Assembly (NCBI RefSeq): GCF_001547895.1
Contig: NZ_AP014627.1
Coordinates: 5,583,501-5,647,500, forward strand
Length of the DNA: 64,000 nucleotides
Direction of reading: 5' to 3'
From: Pseudomonas sp. Os17
GTDB lineage: Bacteria; Pseudomonadota; Gammaproteobacteria; Pseudomonadales; Pseudomonadaceae
The notes under the pieces are model-generated. The model saw only the letters and a program-made list of their open reading frames with translations, had not been told where the DNA came from and searched no databases. Shown piece by piece: positions 19,613 through 27,594 of this stretch. Position numbers and translations under genes: made by a program. Within the stretch, counting starts at the first letter, position 1; each line of letters opens with the position of its first letter.

Positions 19613-20386
19613 ATGAAAAACCTGCTCAAGGTGCTCGCCACCGGTTGCCTGTTCAGCGCATTGGCCAGCCACGCGGTGGCCGCCGACAAGATCGTCTTCG
19701 GCATCGCCCTGGAACCTTACCCGCCGTTCTCGATGAAAAGCGGCAACGGCGACTGGAGCGGCTTCGAACCGGAGCTGATCAAGGCCCTGTGCGAACGCAT
19801 GCAGGCCCAGTGTCCGCTCAAGGAAGTGGCCTGGGACGGTTTGATTCCGGCCCTGCAATCGAGCCAGATCGACGCCATTCTCAACTCCCTGAGCATCACC
19901 GAGGAGCGCGAGAAGGTCATCGATTTCTCCGCGCCCTACTACCAGACCCCGGCCATGTGGGTCGCCGACCAGAGCCTGGAACTGGTCACCACCCCCGAGG
20001 GCCTCAAGGGCAAGCTGATCGGCGTGCAGGGTTCGACCTCCAACGCTACCTTCGCCAAAACCTACTACGGCAAGACCTCGACCCTGCGCTACTACACCAC
20101 CCAGGACGACATGATCGCCGACCTGCAGAGCGGGCGGATCGACGTGATGCTGGCCGACGCCCTGACCATCGAACCGATCCTCAAGACCACCGCCGGGGCC
20201 GGCCTGGCGGACAAGGGCCTGGCACCCAAAGACCCGCTGTTCGGTTCCGGCATCGGCGTCGGCCTGCGCAAGGGCGACAGCGCCCTGCAACAGCGGATCA
20301 ACACCGCCCTGGCCTCGCTCAAGGCCGACGGCACCTACGACAAGATCCGCAGCCGCTACTTCAGCGTCGACATCTCTGCCAACTAA
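19613..20386 (+). CDS. Periplasmic amino acid-binding protein
   Basis: Solute receptor for the importer. The 257 residues begin with a signal peptide (MKNLLKVLATGCLFSALAS, cleavage near AVAA-DK) and continue with the SBP_bac_3 fold: KIVFGIALEPYPPFSMKSGNG, then LNSLSITEEREKVIDFSAPY near residue 90. ATG 19613 follows AAGGGTAAAG and gives a proper signal peptide, unlike the longer frame from 19580. It lies between the ATPase and permease genes. Ligand is inferred to be arginine-like from the aruH/aruI context only. Confidence 0.9.
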   Translation: MKNLLKVLATGCLFSALASHAVAADKIVFGIALEPYPPFSMKSGNGDWSGFEPELIKALCERMQAQCPLKEVAWDGLIPALQSSQIDAILNSLSITEEREKVIDFSAPYYQTPAMWVADQSLELVTTPEGLKGKLIGVQGSTSNATFAKTYYGKTSTLRYYTTQDDMIADLQSGRIDVMLADALTIEPILKTTAGAGLADKGLAPKDPLFGSGIGVGLRKGDSALQQRINTALASLKADGTYDKIRSRYFSVDISAN

Positions 20387-20437
20387 GCCGTCCGGCGCGC
20401 CCGCTCGCGCGGGCCGCCGGCGTTGACTGGATACGTC

Positions 20438-21151
20438 ATGATTTCTCTGTCCGACCTTTCCCAACTGTTCGTCGCCGACGGCTGGCTCGGCGCCCTGGCC
20501 CAGGGCGCGCTGGTGTCCTTGCAGATTTCCGCCGGGGCCTTCGTCCTCGGCCTGGGCATCGGCCTGCTGGTGGCGATGATCAAGCTCAAGGGCCCGCGCT
20601 GGCTGGTGAAGCTGGCCAACATCTACACCACCCTGTACCGGGCCATGCCCGAGCTGCTGCTGATCCTGCTGCTGTACTACGCCGGCACTGACCTGTTGAA
20701 CATGGCCATGGCCGCCATGGACCGGCCAAGTGTCACGGTCAACGGCTTCATTGCCGCGGTACTGGTGCTGGGGATTGTCCAGGGCGCCTATTCGGCGGAG
20801 ATCATCCGCGGCGCGATCCAGGCCATTCCCCACGGCCAGATCGAAGCGGCGCGGGCCTACGGCATCGAGCGCTGGCTGCTGGTGCGGCGCATCTTGCTGC
20901 CGAGCATGCTGCCCTACGCCATGGCCGGGCTGTCGAACCTGTGGCTGGTACTGGTCAAGGACAGCGCGCTGATCAGCATCGTCGGCTACAGCGAACTGCT
21001 TTCAGTCGGCAAACAGGCGGCCGGTTCCACCAAGCACTACCTGGTGTTCTACCTGGCGGTCGCGGCTTTCTATTTCGTCATCACCCTGGTGTCCGGCAGC
21101 CTGTTCCGGGTGCTCGAGCGTCGCACCAATCGCTGGCTGCCCCAGCACTAG
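20438..21151 (+). CDS. Amino acid ABC transporter permease (first)
   Basis: A 237-residue inner-membrane permease of the HisMQ family. It has about five hydrophobic helices and the EAA-loop segment IPHGQIEAARAYGIERW near residue 135 that contacts the ATPase. Its partner is encoded 9 bases downstream; the two should form the heterodimeric channel. ATG 20438 (MISLSDLSQLF) fits the family better than the TTG 15 bases earlier. Confidence 0.9.
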   Translation: MISLSDLSQLFVADGWLGALAQGALVSLQISAGAFVLGLGIGLLVAMIKLKGPRWLVKLANIYTTLYRAMPELLLILLLYYAGTDLLNMAMAAMDRPSVTVNGFIAAVLVLGIVQGAYSAEIIRGAIQAIPHGQIEAARAYGIERWLLVRRILLPSMLPYAMAGLSNLWLVLVKDSALISIVGYSELLSVGKQAAGSTKHYLVFYLAVAAFYFVITLVSGSLFRVLERRTNRWLPQH

Positions 21152-21160
21152 GAGACTCGG

Positions 21161-21865
21161 ATGGACTTTTCCTGGATCAACGGTTTTTCCGCCGAACTGC
21201 TGCGCGGCCTGGGCATCACCCTCAAGCTCCTGCTGCTGAGCGGGGTCTGCGGCTTTGCCCTGGCGGTGGTGGTGGGCCTGGGCCGGGTGTCGCGCAATCC
21301 GTTGCTGCGTGCGCCCATGCAGTTCTACATCAGTGTGTTCCGCGGCACGCCGCTGCTGGTGCAGATCTACATCCTCTACTACGGGGTCGGCAGCCTGTTC
21401 GCCGCCTACCCGCCGATCCGCGGCAGCTTTCTCTGGCCCTACCTGCGCGAAGGCTTCTGGTACGTGGCCCTGGCCCTGACCCTGAGTGTCGGCGCCTATG
21501 TCGGCGAAGTGCTGCGCGGTGGCCTGCGGGCCGTGCCCCGGGGCGAGCTGGAAGCCGCCCGCGCCTATGGCATGGGCTACTGGCTGACCCTGCGCCGGGT
21601 GTGGCTGCCCCGGGCCCTGGAGCTGGTACGCCCGACCCTGGTGGGGGAATGCGTGCTGCTGCTCAAGGCCACCGCATTGGCCTCCACCGTGGCGGTCACC
21701 GACCTGCTCGGCGCCGCCAACCTGGTGCGGGCCCAGACCCTGAAGGTCTACGAACCGCTGCTGGCGGTGGCGCTGATCTACATCGTCCTGGCCTTTGTCA
21801 TCGAACACCTGTGCGCACGCCTGGGCAACGCCTCGCAGACTCAGCGGCCACAGCGTCAGGCCTGA
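21161..21865 (+). CDS. Amino acid ABC transporter permease (second)
   Basis: A 234-residue permease, the second half of the import channel. It carries FYISVFRGTPLLVQIYILYYG near residue 50, the consensus of HisM/ArtM-type permeases, and the ATPase-coupling loop VPRGELEAARAYGMGYW near residue 125. The start ATG 21161 is preceded by AGGAGA. Its stop lies 43 bases before the aminotransferase gene, so all five genes are probably one transcript. Confidence 0.9.
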   Translation: MDFSWINGFSAELLRGLGITLKLLLLSGVCGFALAVVVGLGRVSRNPLLRAPMQFYISVFRGTPLLVQIYILYYGVGSLFAAYPPIRGSFLWPYLREGFWYVALALTLSVGAYVGEVLRGGLRAVPRGELEAARAYGMGYWLTLRRVWLPRALELVRPTLVGECVLLLKATALASTVAVTDLLGAANLVRAQTLKVYEPLLAVALIYIVLAFVIEHLCARLGNASQTQRPQRQA

Positions 21866-21908
21866 ACCCATTCATTGCGCGGGCAACCGAGCCCGTGAGG
21901 AGCACAAC

Positions 21909-23090
21909 ATGCGTTATTCACCTTTCGTTCAGCGCATCAGCGGCGAATCCGTCAGCGCCTGGGACATCCACTACGCGGCCATCGAGGCCCGGGGCCGCGG
22001 CGAGGACGTGATCGTCCTCAGCGTCGGTGATCCGGACTTCGCCACCGATGCACGTATCAGCGCCGCCGCCAGCGCCGCCCTGGAACAAGGCGACACCCAT
22101 TACACCCACGTCCTGGGTCGCCCGGCCCTGCGCGAAGCGATTGCCGCCAAGCAGCGACGCCTGCTGGGGATCGAGGTCAGCGCCGACAACGTGGCCCTGG
22201 TGGCCGGGGCGCAGAACGGCCTGTTCGCCACCTCGCTGTGCCTGTTCAGCAGTGGCGACGAAGTGCTGGTGCCGGAACCCATGTACCTGACCTACGAGGC
22301 CTGCATCCACGCCTCGGGGGCCAAGATCGCCTGTGTGCAGCAGCCGGCGGCCAACGGCTTCCGCCTGACCGCCGCGGCCCTGGAAGCGGCGCTGACCGAC
22401 AAGACCCGGGGCATCGCCCTGGCCACCCCGTGCAACCCCACCGGCAACGTCTACAGCCGCGAAGAGCTGGAAGCCGTGGCCGAAGTGGCACGCAAGCACG
22501 ACCTGTGGGTGATCTCCGACGAGGTCTACGGGCAACTGACCTACGACCGCGACCACCTGAGCATCGCTTCGATGCCAGGCATGGCCGAGCGCACGGTGAT
22601 CCTCAACAGCCTGTCGAAAACCCACGCCATGACCGGCTGGCGCGTGGGCTGGGTGATCGCCCCGCCGGCCCTGGTCGGGCACCTGGACAACCTGCTGCTG
22701 TGCATGCTCTACGGCCTGCCCGGGTTTATCCAGGAAGCCGCGCTCAAGGCCCTGGAGCTGGATGAAGAAGTGATCGGCAGCGCCCGCGAGGTCTATCGCC
22801 GGCGCCGCGACCTGGTGGTGGCCGGGCTCAAGTCGGTGCACCTGCTCGATTGCCGCGAGCCCGAGGCCGGGATGTTCATGCTGGTGGATGTGCGCCGCAC
22901 CGGGCTGTCGAGCATGGATTTCGCCTGGCAGCTGTTCCGCGCCACCGGGGTCTCGGTGCTCGACGCCCAGGCCTTTGGCGCCAGCGCCGAGGGCTTCGTG
23001 CGGATCTCCTTCACCGTCGCCGACGAGGTGCTCAAGGACGCCTGCCAGCGCATCGCCGGCTTTGTCGAAACCCTGGGCGCACAACGCTAG
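21909..23090 (+). CDS. aruH: Arginine:pyruvate transaminase-like aminotransferase
   Basis: PLP class I/II aminotransferase expected to convert arginine and pyruvate to 2-ketoarginine and alanine, feeding AruI. The 393 residues contain LSVGDPDFATD (about 38-48), PCNPTGNVYS (about residue 175), SDEVYG and the Schiff-base lysine in SLSKTHAMTGWRVGW (Lys237). The N-terminal segment RYSPFVQRISGESVSAWDIH is typical of AruH. The link with arginine is from this resemblance plus the adjacent transporter and aruI-like gene; activity on another cationic amino acid cannot be excluded. Confidence 0.8.
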   Translation: MRYSPFVQRISGESVSAWDIHYAAIEARGRGEDVIVLSVGDPDFATDARISAAASAALEQGDTHYTHVLGRPALREAIAAKQRRLLGIEVSADNVALVAGAQNGLFATSLCLFSSGDEVLVPEPMYLTYEACIHASGAKIACVQQPAANGFRLTAAALEAALTDKTRGIALATPCNPTGNVYSREELEAVAEVARKHDLWVISDEVYGQLTYDRDHLSIASMPGMAERTVILNSLSKTHAMTGWRVGWVIAPPALVGHLDNLLLCMLYGLPGFIQEAALKALELDEEVIGSAREVYRRRRDLVVAGLKSVHLLDCREPEAGMFMLVDVRRTGLSSMDFAWQLFRATGVSVLDAQAFGASAEGFVRISFTVADEVLKDACQRIAGFVETLGAQR

Positions 23091-23104
23091 ACAACAACCC
23101 GATA

Positions 23105-23219
23105 GTGGTGAGGGAGCTTGCTCCCGTTCGGCTGCGAAGCAGTCGTAAAGGCCTGGCCATCGCGGTCACGGCCAGTGGGGTGGCTACGCCACCCAGCGGG
23201 AGCAAGCGCCCTCGCCACA
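23105..23219. repeat. REP doublet (REPIN-like)
   Basis: Two Pseudomonas-type REP units in inverted orientation. GTGGTGAGGGAGCTTGCTCC at about 23105 is mirrored by GGGAGCAAGCGCCCTCGCCA ending near 23218. Each has the palindromic GGGAGC-TTGCTCCC-type core. The spacer contains a further near-palindrome around 23171-23192 (CACGGCCAGTGGGGTGGCTA). It lies between aruH and the amidohydrolase gene and may reduce read-through. Such elements are mobilised by RAYT transposases encoded elsewhere. Confidence 0.8.
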
Positions 23220-23306
23220 GTAGCCCGCACAACAAGAATGCATTTGAGCTTGTCGCCCATTTTTCCGCCCACCTTTGAAGGGCCCCCTGCTTGAGAGGTT
23301 GACCCC

Positions 23307-25055
23307 GTGACCGCTTCCGACCAATTCAACTCCACCCATAGCGCCGTCGATCAATACGCCGAACTGGTGCTGCACAACGGCCGGATGTACACCCTCGACC
23401 CGGCCCAACCCTGGGCCGATGCCGTGGCCATCCGCCAGGGCAAGCTGATCGCGGTGGGCAGCCTCGCCTCCCTGGCTTCGCTGATCGGGCCCAACACCCG
23501 ACAGCACGACCTGGACGGGGCCTTCTGCATGCCCGGCCTGCACGACATGCACACCCACCCGGACCTGGCCCTGGCGCCGCGCTACGCCGACGACCTGGAC
23601 GTGGGCATCGAAGATCCGACTCCCGAGCAACTGGCGGCGGCGATCCACGCCTACGCCGACAGCCACCCTGGCGACGGCTGGATCTACGGCCAGTACTGGG
23701 TCCGCTACACCTTCCGCGAAGCCGGCCTGACCCCGGGCCGCGAGTGGCTCGACAGCGTCATGCCGGATCGCCCGGTGGCCCTGCTGGACCGCATGTGGGG
23801 CACCATGATGGTCAACTCCAAGGCCCTGGAACTGGCCGGTATCGACCGCCACACCAGCGACCCGCGCAACGGCTACCTGGAGCGCGACGAGCTGAGCGGC
23901 GAGCCCAACGGCCTGCTGATCGACGGCGCCTACGCCCTGATCCACGCCGCCATGCCGCCGACGCCCGTCCCGGTACTGCGCCGCGCCTACCGCGATGGCG
24001 TGCACTTCCAGACCTCGCGCGGGGTCACCGCCACCAAGTACGTGCACGTCTGCGAGAACCGTCTGCAGGCCCTCAAGGAACTGGACGACGCCGGCGAGCT
24101 GACCCTACGGGTGGAAGCCGCCATCAGTTGGCAGGACGATATCTTCCCGGTGCGCCGGCGCTGGGAGCTGCTCAGTGGCGAGCGGCACTTCTATCGCAGC
24201 GCCCGCCTGAGCGCCAACGCGGTGAAGTTCCACTTCGACGGCACCGTGGAGCCCAAGTCGTCCTACCTGCTGACCCCCTGGCCGGAAGAATCGAGCTGGC
24301 GCGGCAAGCTCAACCTGACCCCGGAACACATCACCGACATGGTGGTGGACATGGACAAGCGCGGCCTGCGGGTGATCGCCCACTGCACCGGCGACGGCGC
24401 CTCCGACGTGTTCCTCGACGCCGTGGCCGAAGCCCGGCGGCGCAACGGCAACAGCGGCATCCGCCACCAATGCGCCCACAGCACCTTGCTGCACCCGGGC
24501 AACCTCAAGCGCTTCCAGAGCCTGGACGTGATCGCCGAGTTCTCCCCGGCGGCCTGGTACCCGACGCCGTTCGCCAGCGGTGCCCGCTCCGGCTACGGCC
24601 AGGAGCGTCTCAAGCGCATCTATGACTTCAAGGGCGTGCTGGCGGCCGGCGGTATCGCGGTGTTCGGCACCGACTGGCCGGTGGCCTCGATCGACCCGTG
24701 GCTGGCCCTGGAAACCATGGTCACCCGGCAGAACCCGTGGAACCAGGAACCCGACACCTTCGGCGACCCCATCAGCCTGGAGCAGGCGCTGCAAGTGGCG
24801 ACCCTCAACGGCGCCCACGCCATGGGCCTGGAACACCTGACCGGCAGCCTGCAGGTGGGCAAGTCGGCGGACCTGATCGTCCTTGACCGCAACCTGTTCG
24901 CCCAGGACGCGCGCAACTACATCCACCACACCCAGGTGCAACTGACCTTCGTCGAAGGGCAACTGGTCTACGACCGCCAGGGCATCTTCAGCGACACGCC
25001 GTTGCAGGCGGTGTGGGAAGGCCTGCCACCGGTGATCGAGGGCAAGGAACAATGA
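23307..25055 (+). CDS. Metal-dependent amidohydrolase, YtcJ-like
   Basis: A 582-residue cytosolic hydrolase of the amidohydrolase superfamily (subfamily 3). HDMHTH near residue 76-81 provides the HxH metal ligands, GLRVIAHCTGDGASD near residue 350 another histidine, and FGTDWPVASIDPW near residue 452 the catalytic aspartate. The N- and C-termini form the composite beta-sandwich (LVLHNGRMYTLDPAQPWADA and VGKSADLIVLDRNLF). Start is GTG 23307 after GAGAGG. Substrate unknown; position after aruH suggests a guanidino, amide or cyclic amide. Its stop overlaps the next gene (ATGA). Confidence 0.82.
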   Translation: MTASDQFNSTHSAVDQYAELVLHNGRMYTLDPAQPWADAVAIRQGKLIAVGSLASLASLIGPNTRQHDLDGAFCMPGLHDMHTHPDLALAPRYADDLDVGIEDPTPEQLAAAIHAYADSHPGDGWIYGQYWVRYTFREAGLTPGREWLDSVMPDRPVALLDRMWGTMMVNSKALELAGIDRHTSDPRNGYLERDELSGEPNGLLIDGAYALIHAAMPPTPVPVLRRAYRDGVHFQTSRGVTATKYVHVCENRLQALKELDDAGELTLRVEAAISWQDDIFPVRRRWELLSGERHFYRSARLSANAVKFHFDGTVEPKSSYLLTPWPEESSWRGKLNLTPEHITDMVVDMDKRGLRVIAHCTGDGASDVFLDAVAEARRRNGNSGIRHQCAHSTLLHPGNLKRFQSLDVIAEFSPAAWYPTPFASGARSGYGQERLKRIYDFKGVLAAGGIAVFGTDWPVASIDPWLALETMVTRQNPWNQEPDTFGDPISLEQALQVATLNGAHAMGLEHLTGSLQVGKSADLIVLDRNLFAQDARNYIHHTQVQLTFVEGQLVYDRQGIFSDTPLQAVWEGLPPVIEGKEQ

Positions 25056-25978
25056 ACAGCACCCCGAGCATTCCGGTGACCGTGGTTGCAGGCTTTCTCG
25101 GCGCCGGCAAGACCACCCTGCTCAACCGCATGGTGCAGCGCGCCGACAGCGGCCGATTGGCGGTGATCGTCAACGACTTCGGCGAGCTGAACATCGATGC
25201 GGCGATCATTGCCGAGGTCACCGACGCGGTGTACAGCCTGCAGAACGGCTGCATCTGCTGCACCGTGCAGGAGGACCTGCTGGCGCAACTGGTGAGCCTG
25301 TCCAAGCTGCGCCCGGCCCTGGAACGGATCGTCATCGAGTGCAGTGGCGTCTCCGACCCGCAGCGTATCGTGCAGACCATCGGCTACCCGCAACTGCGCA
25401 ACCGCCTGCACCTGGACGCGGTGATCACCCTGGTGGACGCCAGCGGCTACCAGGACCTGGAGGGGGAAATGGCCCGGCTGTCCCGGGCCCAGGTGGCCTG
25501 TGCCGACTGGGTGCTGCTGAACAAGGCCGACCTGGTGAGCCCCGAGCAGTTGCAAAGCATCCGCGCCAGCCTCGGCGGCCGCGCCCCGGTATTCGAAACG
25601 GTGCAGGCCGAACTGCCACCCGAGCTGCTGCTGGCGCCGCCGGTGCGTTCCACCGAAGTGCTGTTCAAGGCCCTGCCCCAGGCCCACGACGAACTGTTCG
25701 AAAGCTGGGTGTGGAAAAGCTCGCGGCCGCTGCAGCCCAAGGCCCTGCGCGACTGGCTGGCGCGCCTGCCCGCCGACCTGCTGCGCCTCAAGGGCCTGGT
25801 GCGCCTGGAAGGCAATGAACAACCCTATTGGTTGCAGCATGTGGGCAACCGCAGCCAGTTCACCCTGGCCACAGGGCAGCCCACCGAGCATGCCGCGCAA
25901 CTGGTGTTCATCGCCCGTCGGGGCAGCGATCTGCGCCAGGAACTGGAGGCTGGGGTCAGCGATACGCAGGTGCACTGA
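25052..25978 (+). CDS. CobW/COG0523 family GTPase (putative metallochaperone)
   Basis: G3E-type GTPase of 308 residues. It shows Walker A GFLGAGKTTLLNR (about 12-24), the metal-binding GCICC motif (about 66-70), ECSGVSDP in switch position, and the NKAD guanine motif (LLNKADLV, about residue 155), then a CobW C-terminal domain. Family members insert Zn, Co or Fe into client enzymes. The ATGA overlap with the amidohydrolase gene suggests the hydrolase is its client, which is inference. ATG 25052 was chosen over a 13-codon extension. Confidence 0.87.
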   Translation: MNSTPSIPVTVVAGFLGAGKTTLLNRMVQRADSGRLAVIVNDFGELNIDAAIIAEVTDAVYSLQNGCICCTVQEDLLAQLVSLSKLRPALERIVIECSGVSDPQRIVQTIGYPQLRNRLHLDAVITLVDASGYQDLEGEMARLSRAQVACADWVLLNKADLVSPEQLQSIRASLGGRAPVFETVQAELPPELLLAPPVRSTEVLFKALPQAHDELFESWVWKSSRPLQPKALRDWLARLPADLLRLKGLVRLEGNEQPYWLQHVGNRSQFTLATGQPTEHAAQLVFIARRGSDLRQELEAGVSDTQVH

Positions 25979-26105
25979 GCTTCAAGCGGCACGTTTTCAG
26001 CCGCAAGCGGCTGCGGTGAGCTGTGCCAAGGGCGAAGGCTTCACGTCGGCGGGTACAAAGCGCACCATGGATCGCTCATTTTCCGCTGAAGCAAGGACGC
26101 TACAG

Positions 26106-26603
26106 ATGCTCGATATCCTCCAAGGCACGCCCCTGTGGGTGTACGCGGTCTTCGCCCTGGTCTGCTACTACGGTCTGCGTGCCCTCGCCATCACTCGCGA
26201 GAGCCGTCGTTCGCTGCTGTTGACACCGGTGATCCTGCTGGTCTGGTCGCTGTGGTCGGTGAACCTTGGCGATCACCCATTGCTGGCGCTGGGCGCCTGG
26301 GCCGGTGGTGCCGCACTCGGCAGCCTGCTGGCGATGCTGTTGTTCTCCAGCGCCGGCGTGCTACTGGAGTCCGGCGGCGAGGCGATCCTGGTGCCTGGCA
26401 CCGTGAAGATCCTCGCCATCTCGCTGCTGTTCTTCGCGGTGAAGTATTGGATCGGCTATCAAACCGCCGTGCACCCCGAACAGGCCGCCAGCGTGCAGAT
26501 GCTCGCTATCAGTGGCGCCGCTGCAGGCTTTACCGTTGGTCTGTTCTGCGGGCGAGCACTCAAGCTGTTCCGCAACTTCCGGCAACTGCGGCTCAACGCC
26601 TGA
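26106..26603 (+). CDS. Small integral membrane protein, DUF6622-like
   Basis: A 165-residue inner-membrane protein of unknown function with about five hydrophobic helices (for example LWVYAVFALVCYYGL and LLLTPVILLVWSLWSV), a short hydrophilic loop after TRESRRS and a cationic C-terminus (KLFRNFRQLRLNA). It resembles uncharacterised membrane proteins annotated as DUF6622; I am not certain of the family number. Start is ATG 26106. It stands alone between the CobW-type gene and the next unknown gene. Confidence 0.65.
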   Translation: MLDILQGTPLWVYAVFALVCYYGLRALAITRESRRSLLLTPVILLVWSLWSVNLGDHPLLALGAWAGGAALGSLLAMLLFSSAGVLLESGGEAILVPGTVKILAISLLFFAVKYWIGYQTAVHPEQAASVQMLAISGAAAGFTVGLFCGRALKLFRNFRQLRLNA

Positions 26604-26792
26604 AAGCGGTGCGGCCATGCCCTTGGAGCACTGGGGAATCTTCGCCGTGCAAACCGGTCTGTAGGGACGGTCCTGTTGAGCGGGTCGCTTGGTCCGTGAC
26701 ATTAGGGTCCGGGTCCAATAGATTAGGCGCCCCCGAAAATCCCCCTGGGCCTTTCGCGCCTCAAACCTGTTAAACCAAGTAGTGGATGTTCA

Positions 26793-27494
26793 ATGCCTGA
26801 TTCCAACACCGAAGAATCCGTAATCGCCCTGTCCAACAAGGCCGAGTACGAAAACGCCATTCATCTTTCACAACACGTGTCCCAGGCCAAGACCATCAGC
26901 GAGATGGTGCTCGACGCCTTCCACACCTCGAAAGAAAGTGACCAGATTCGCGAACTGCGTGCTGCGATTCGCCAGGCCCACGACCGCTTTGACGACGACA
27001 CCGCCTATGAACTCATGGGCCAGCTCAAGCAACTCAAAGACGCCGAGGCCGCCGACCTGGCTGCCCTGGAAGACCTGAGCAAGAAATTCCCCATCAGCCG
27101 GATTCTCTCCAGCTACAAGGACGACCCGGACTTCCAGGAACTGGTCTACGGCCTGGCCCTGAAAGTGCTGAACCAGACGCACCAGGCCATCAGCAACCCC
27201 AGCGGCGGCAAGAGCAAGGCGCGGCCGAAGAAGGAAATGGAAGTGTTCGCCATCAGCAAGGACGGCATCAGCGTCACCCTGCCGATGCGCCCGCGCTCCA
27301 AGGCCAACGTCGACCGTGAAGCCTTCGAGTTCCTCGGCTTCAGCTTTGTCGGCGAAGGCGACGAGGCCGAACTGGAAAGCGAGATGTTCCTCGACAAGGA
27401 CGGCAACGAGCAGCAAGCGACCCGCAAGAACATCATCACCGCGATCCAGCAGCAGACCGCATTCGAAGGCTACAGCGCGCAACAGCAGCTGTAA
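26793..27494 (+). CDS. Conserved hypothetical protein
   Basis: A 233-residue soluble protein that I do not recognise. Residues 15-110 are charged and helical (SDQIRELRAAIRQAHDRFDD and LMGQLKQLKDAEAADLAAL) and may form a coiled coil. A basic linker (GGKSKARPKKEME, about 135-147) leads to a smaller acidic C-terminal domain with FAISKDGISVTLPMRPRSKA. There is no signal peptide or membrane segment. Codon use matches the GC-rich chromosome. Start ATG 26793 has only a weak ribosome site. It ends at a shared bidirectional terminator. Confidence 0.6.
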   Translation: MPDSNTEESVIALSNKAEYENAIHLSQHVSQAKTISEMVLDAFHTSKESDQIRELRAAIRQAHDRFDDDTAYELMGQLKQLKDAEAADLAALEDLSKKFPISRILSSYKDDPDFQELVYGLALKVLNQTHQAISNPSGGKSKARPKKEMEVFAISKDGISVTLPMRPRSKANVDREAFEFLGFSFVGEGDEAELESEMFLDKDGNEQQATRKNIITAIQQQTAFEGYSAQQQL

Positions 27495-27500
27495 CCCGAC

Positions 27501-27530
27501 CCTGTAGGAGCGAGCTTGCTCGCGAAGGCG
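27501..27530. repeat. Single REP element
   Basis: The core GTAGGAGCGAGCTTGCTCGC followed by GAAGGCG is the widespread Pseudomonas REP palindrome with its conserved tail. It lies just after the stop of the preceding gene and before the terminator. No second inverted unit is visible nearby. Confidence 0.8.
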
Positions 27531-27552
27531 TCAGCCCGACCTGAGCGCCGAG

Positions 27553-27590
27553 AAAAAGCCCCGTACTTGCGTGTGAAGTCGGGGCTTTTT
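27553..27590. terminator. Bidirectional rho-independent terminator
   Basis: AAAAAGCCCCG at 27553-27563 pairs perfectly with CGGGGCTTTTT at 27580-27590. T-runs on both sides allow it to end the rightward unknown gene and the leftward SHMT-like gene. Confidence 0.88.
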
Positions 27591-27594
27591 GTTT

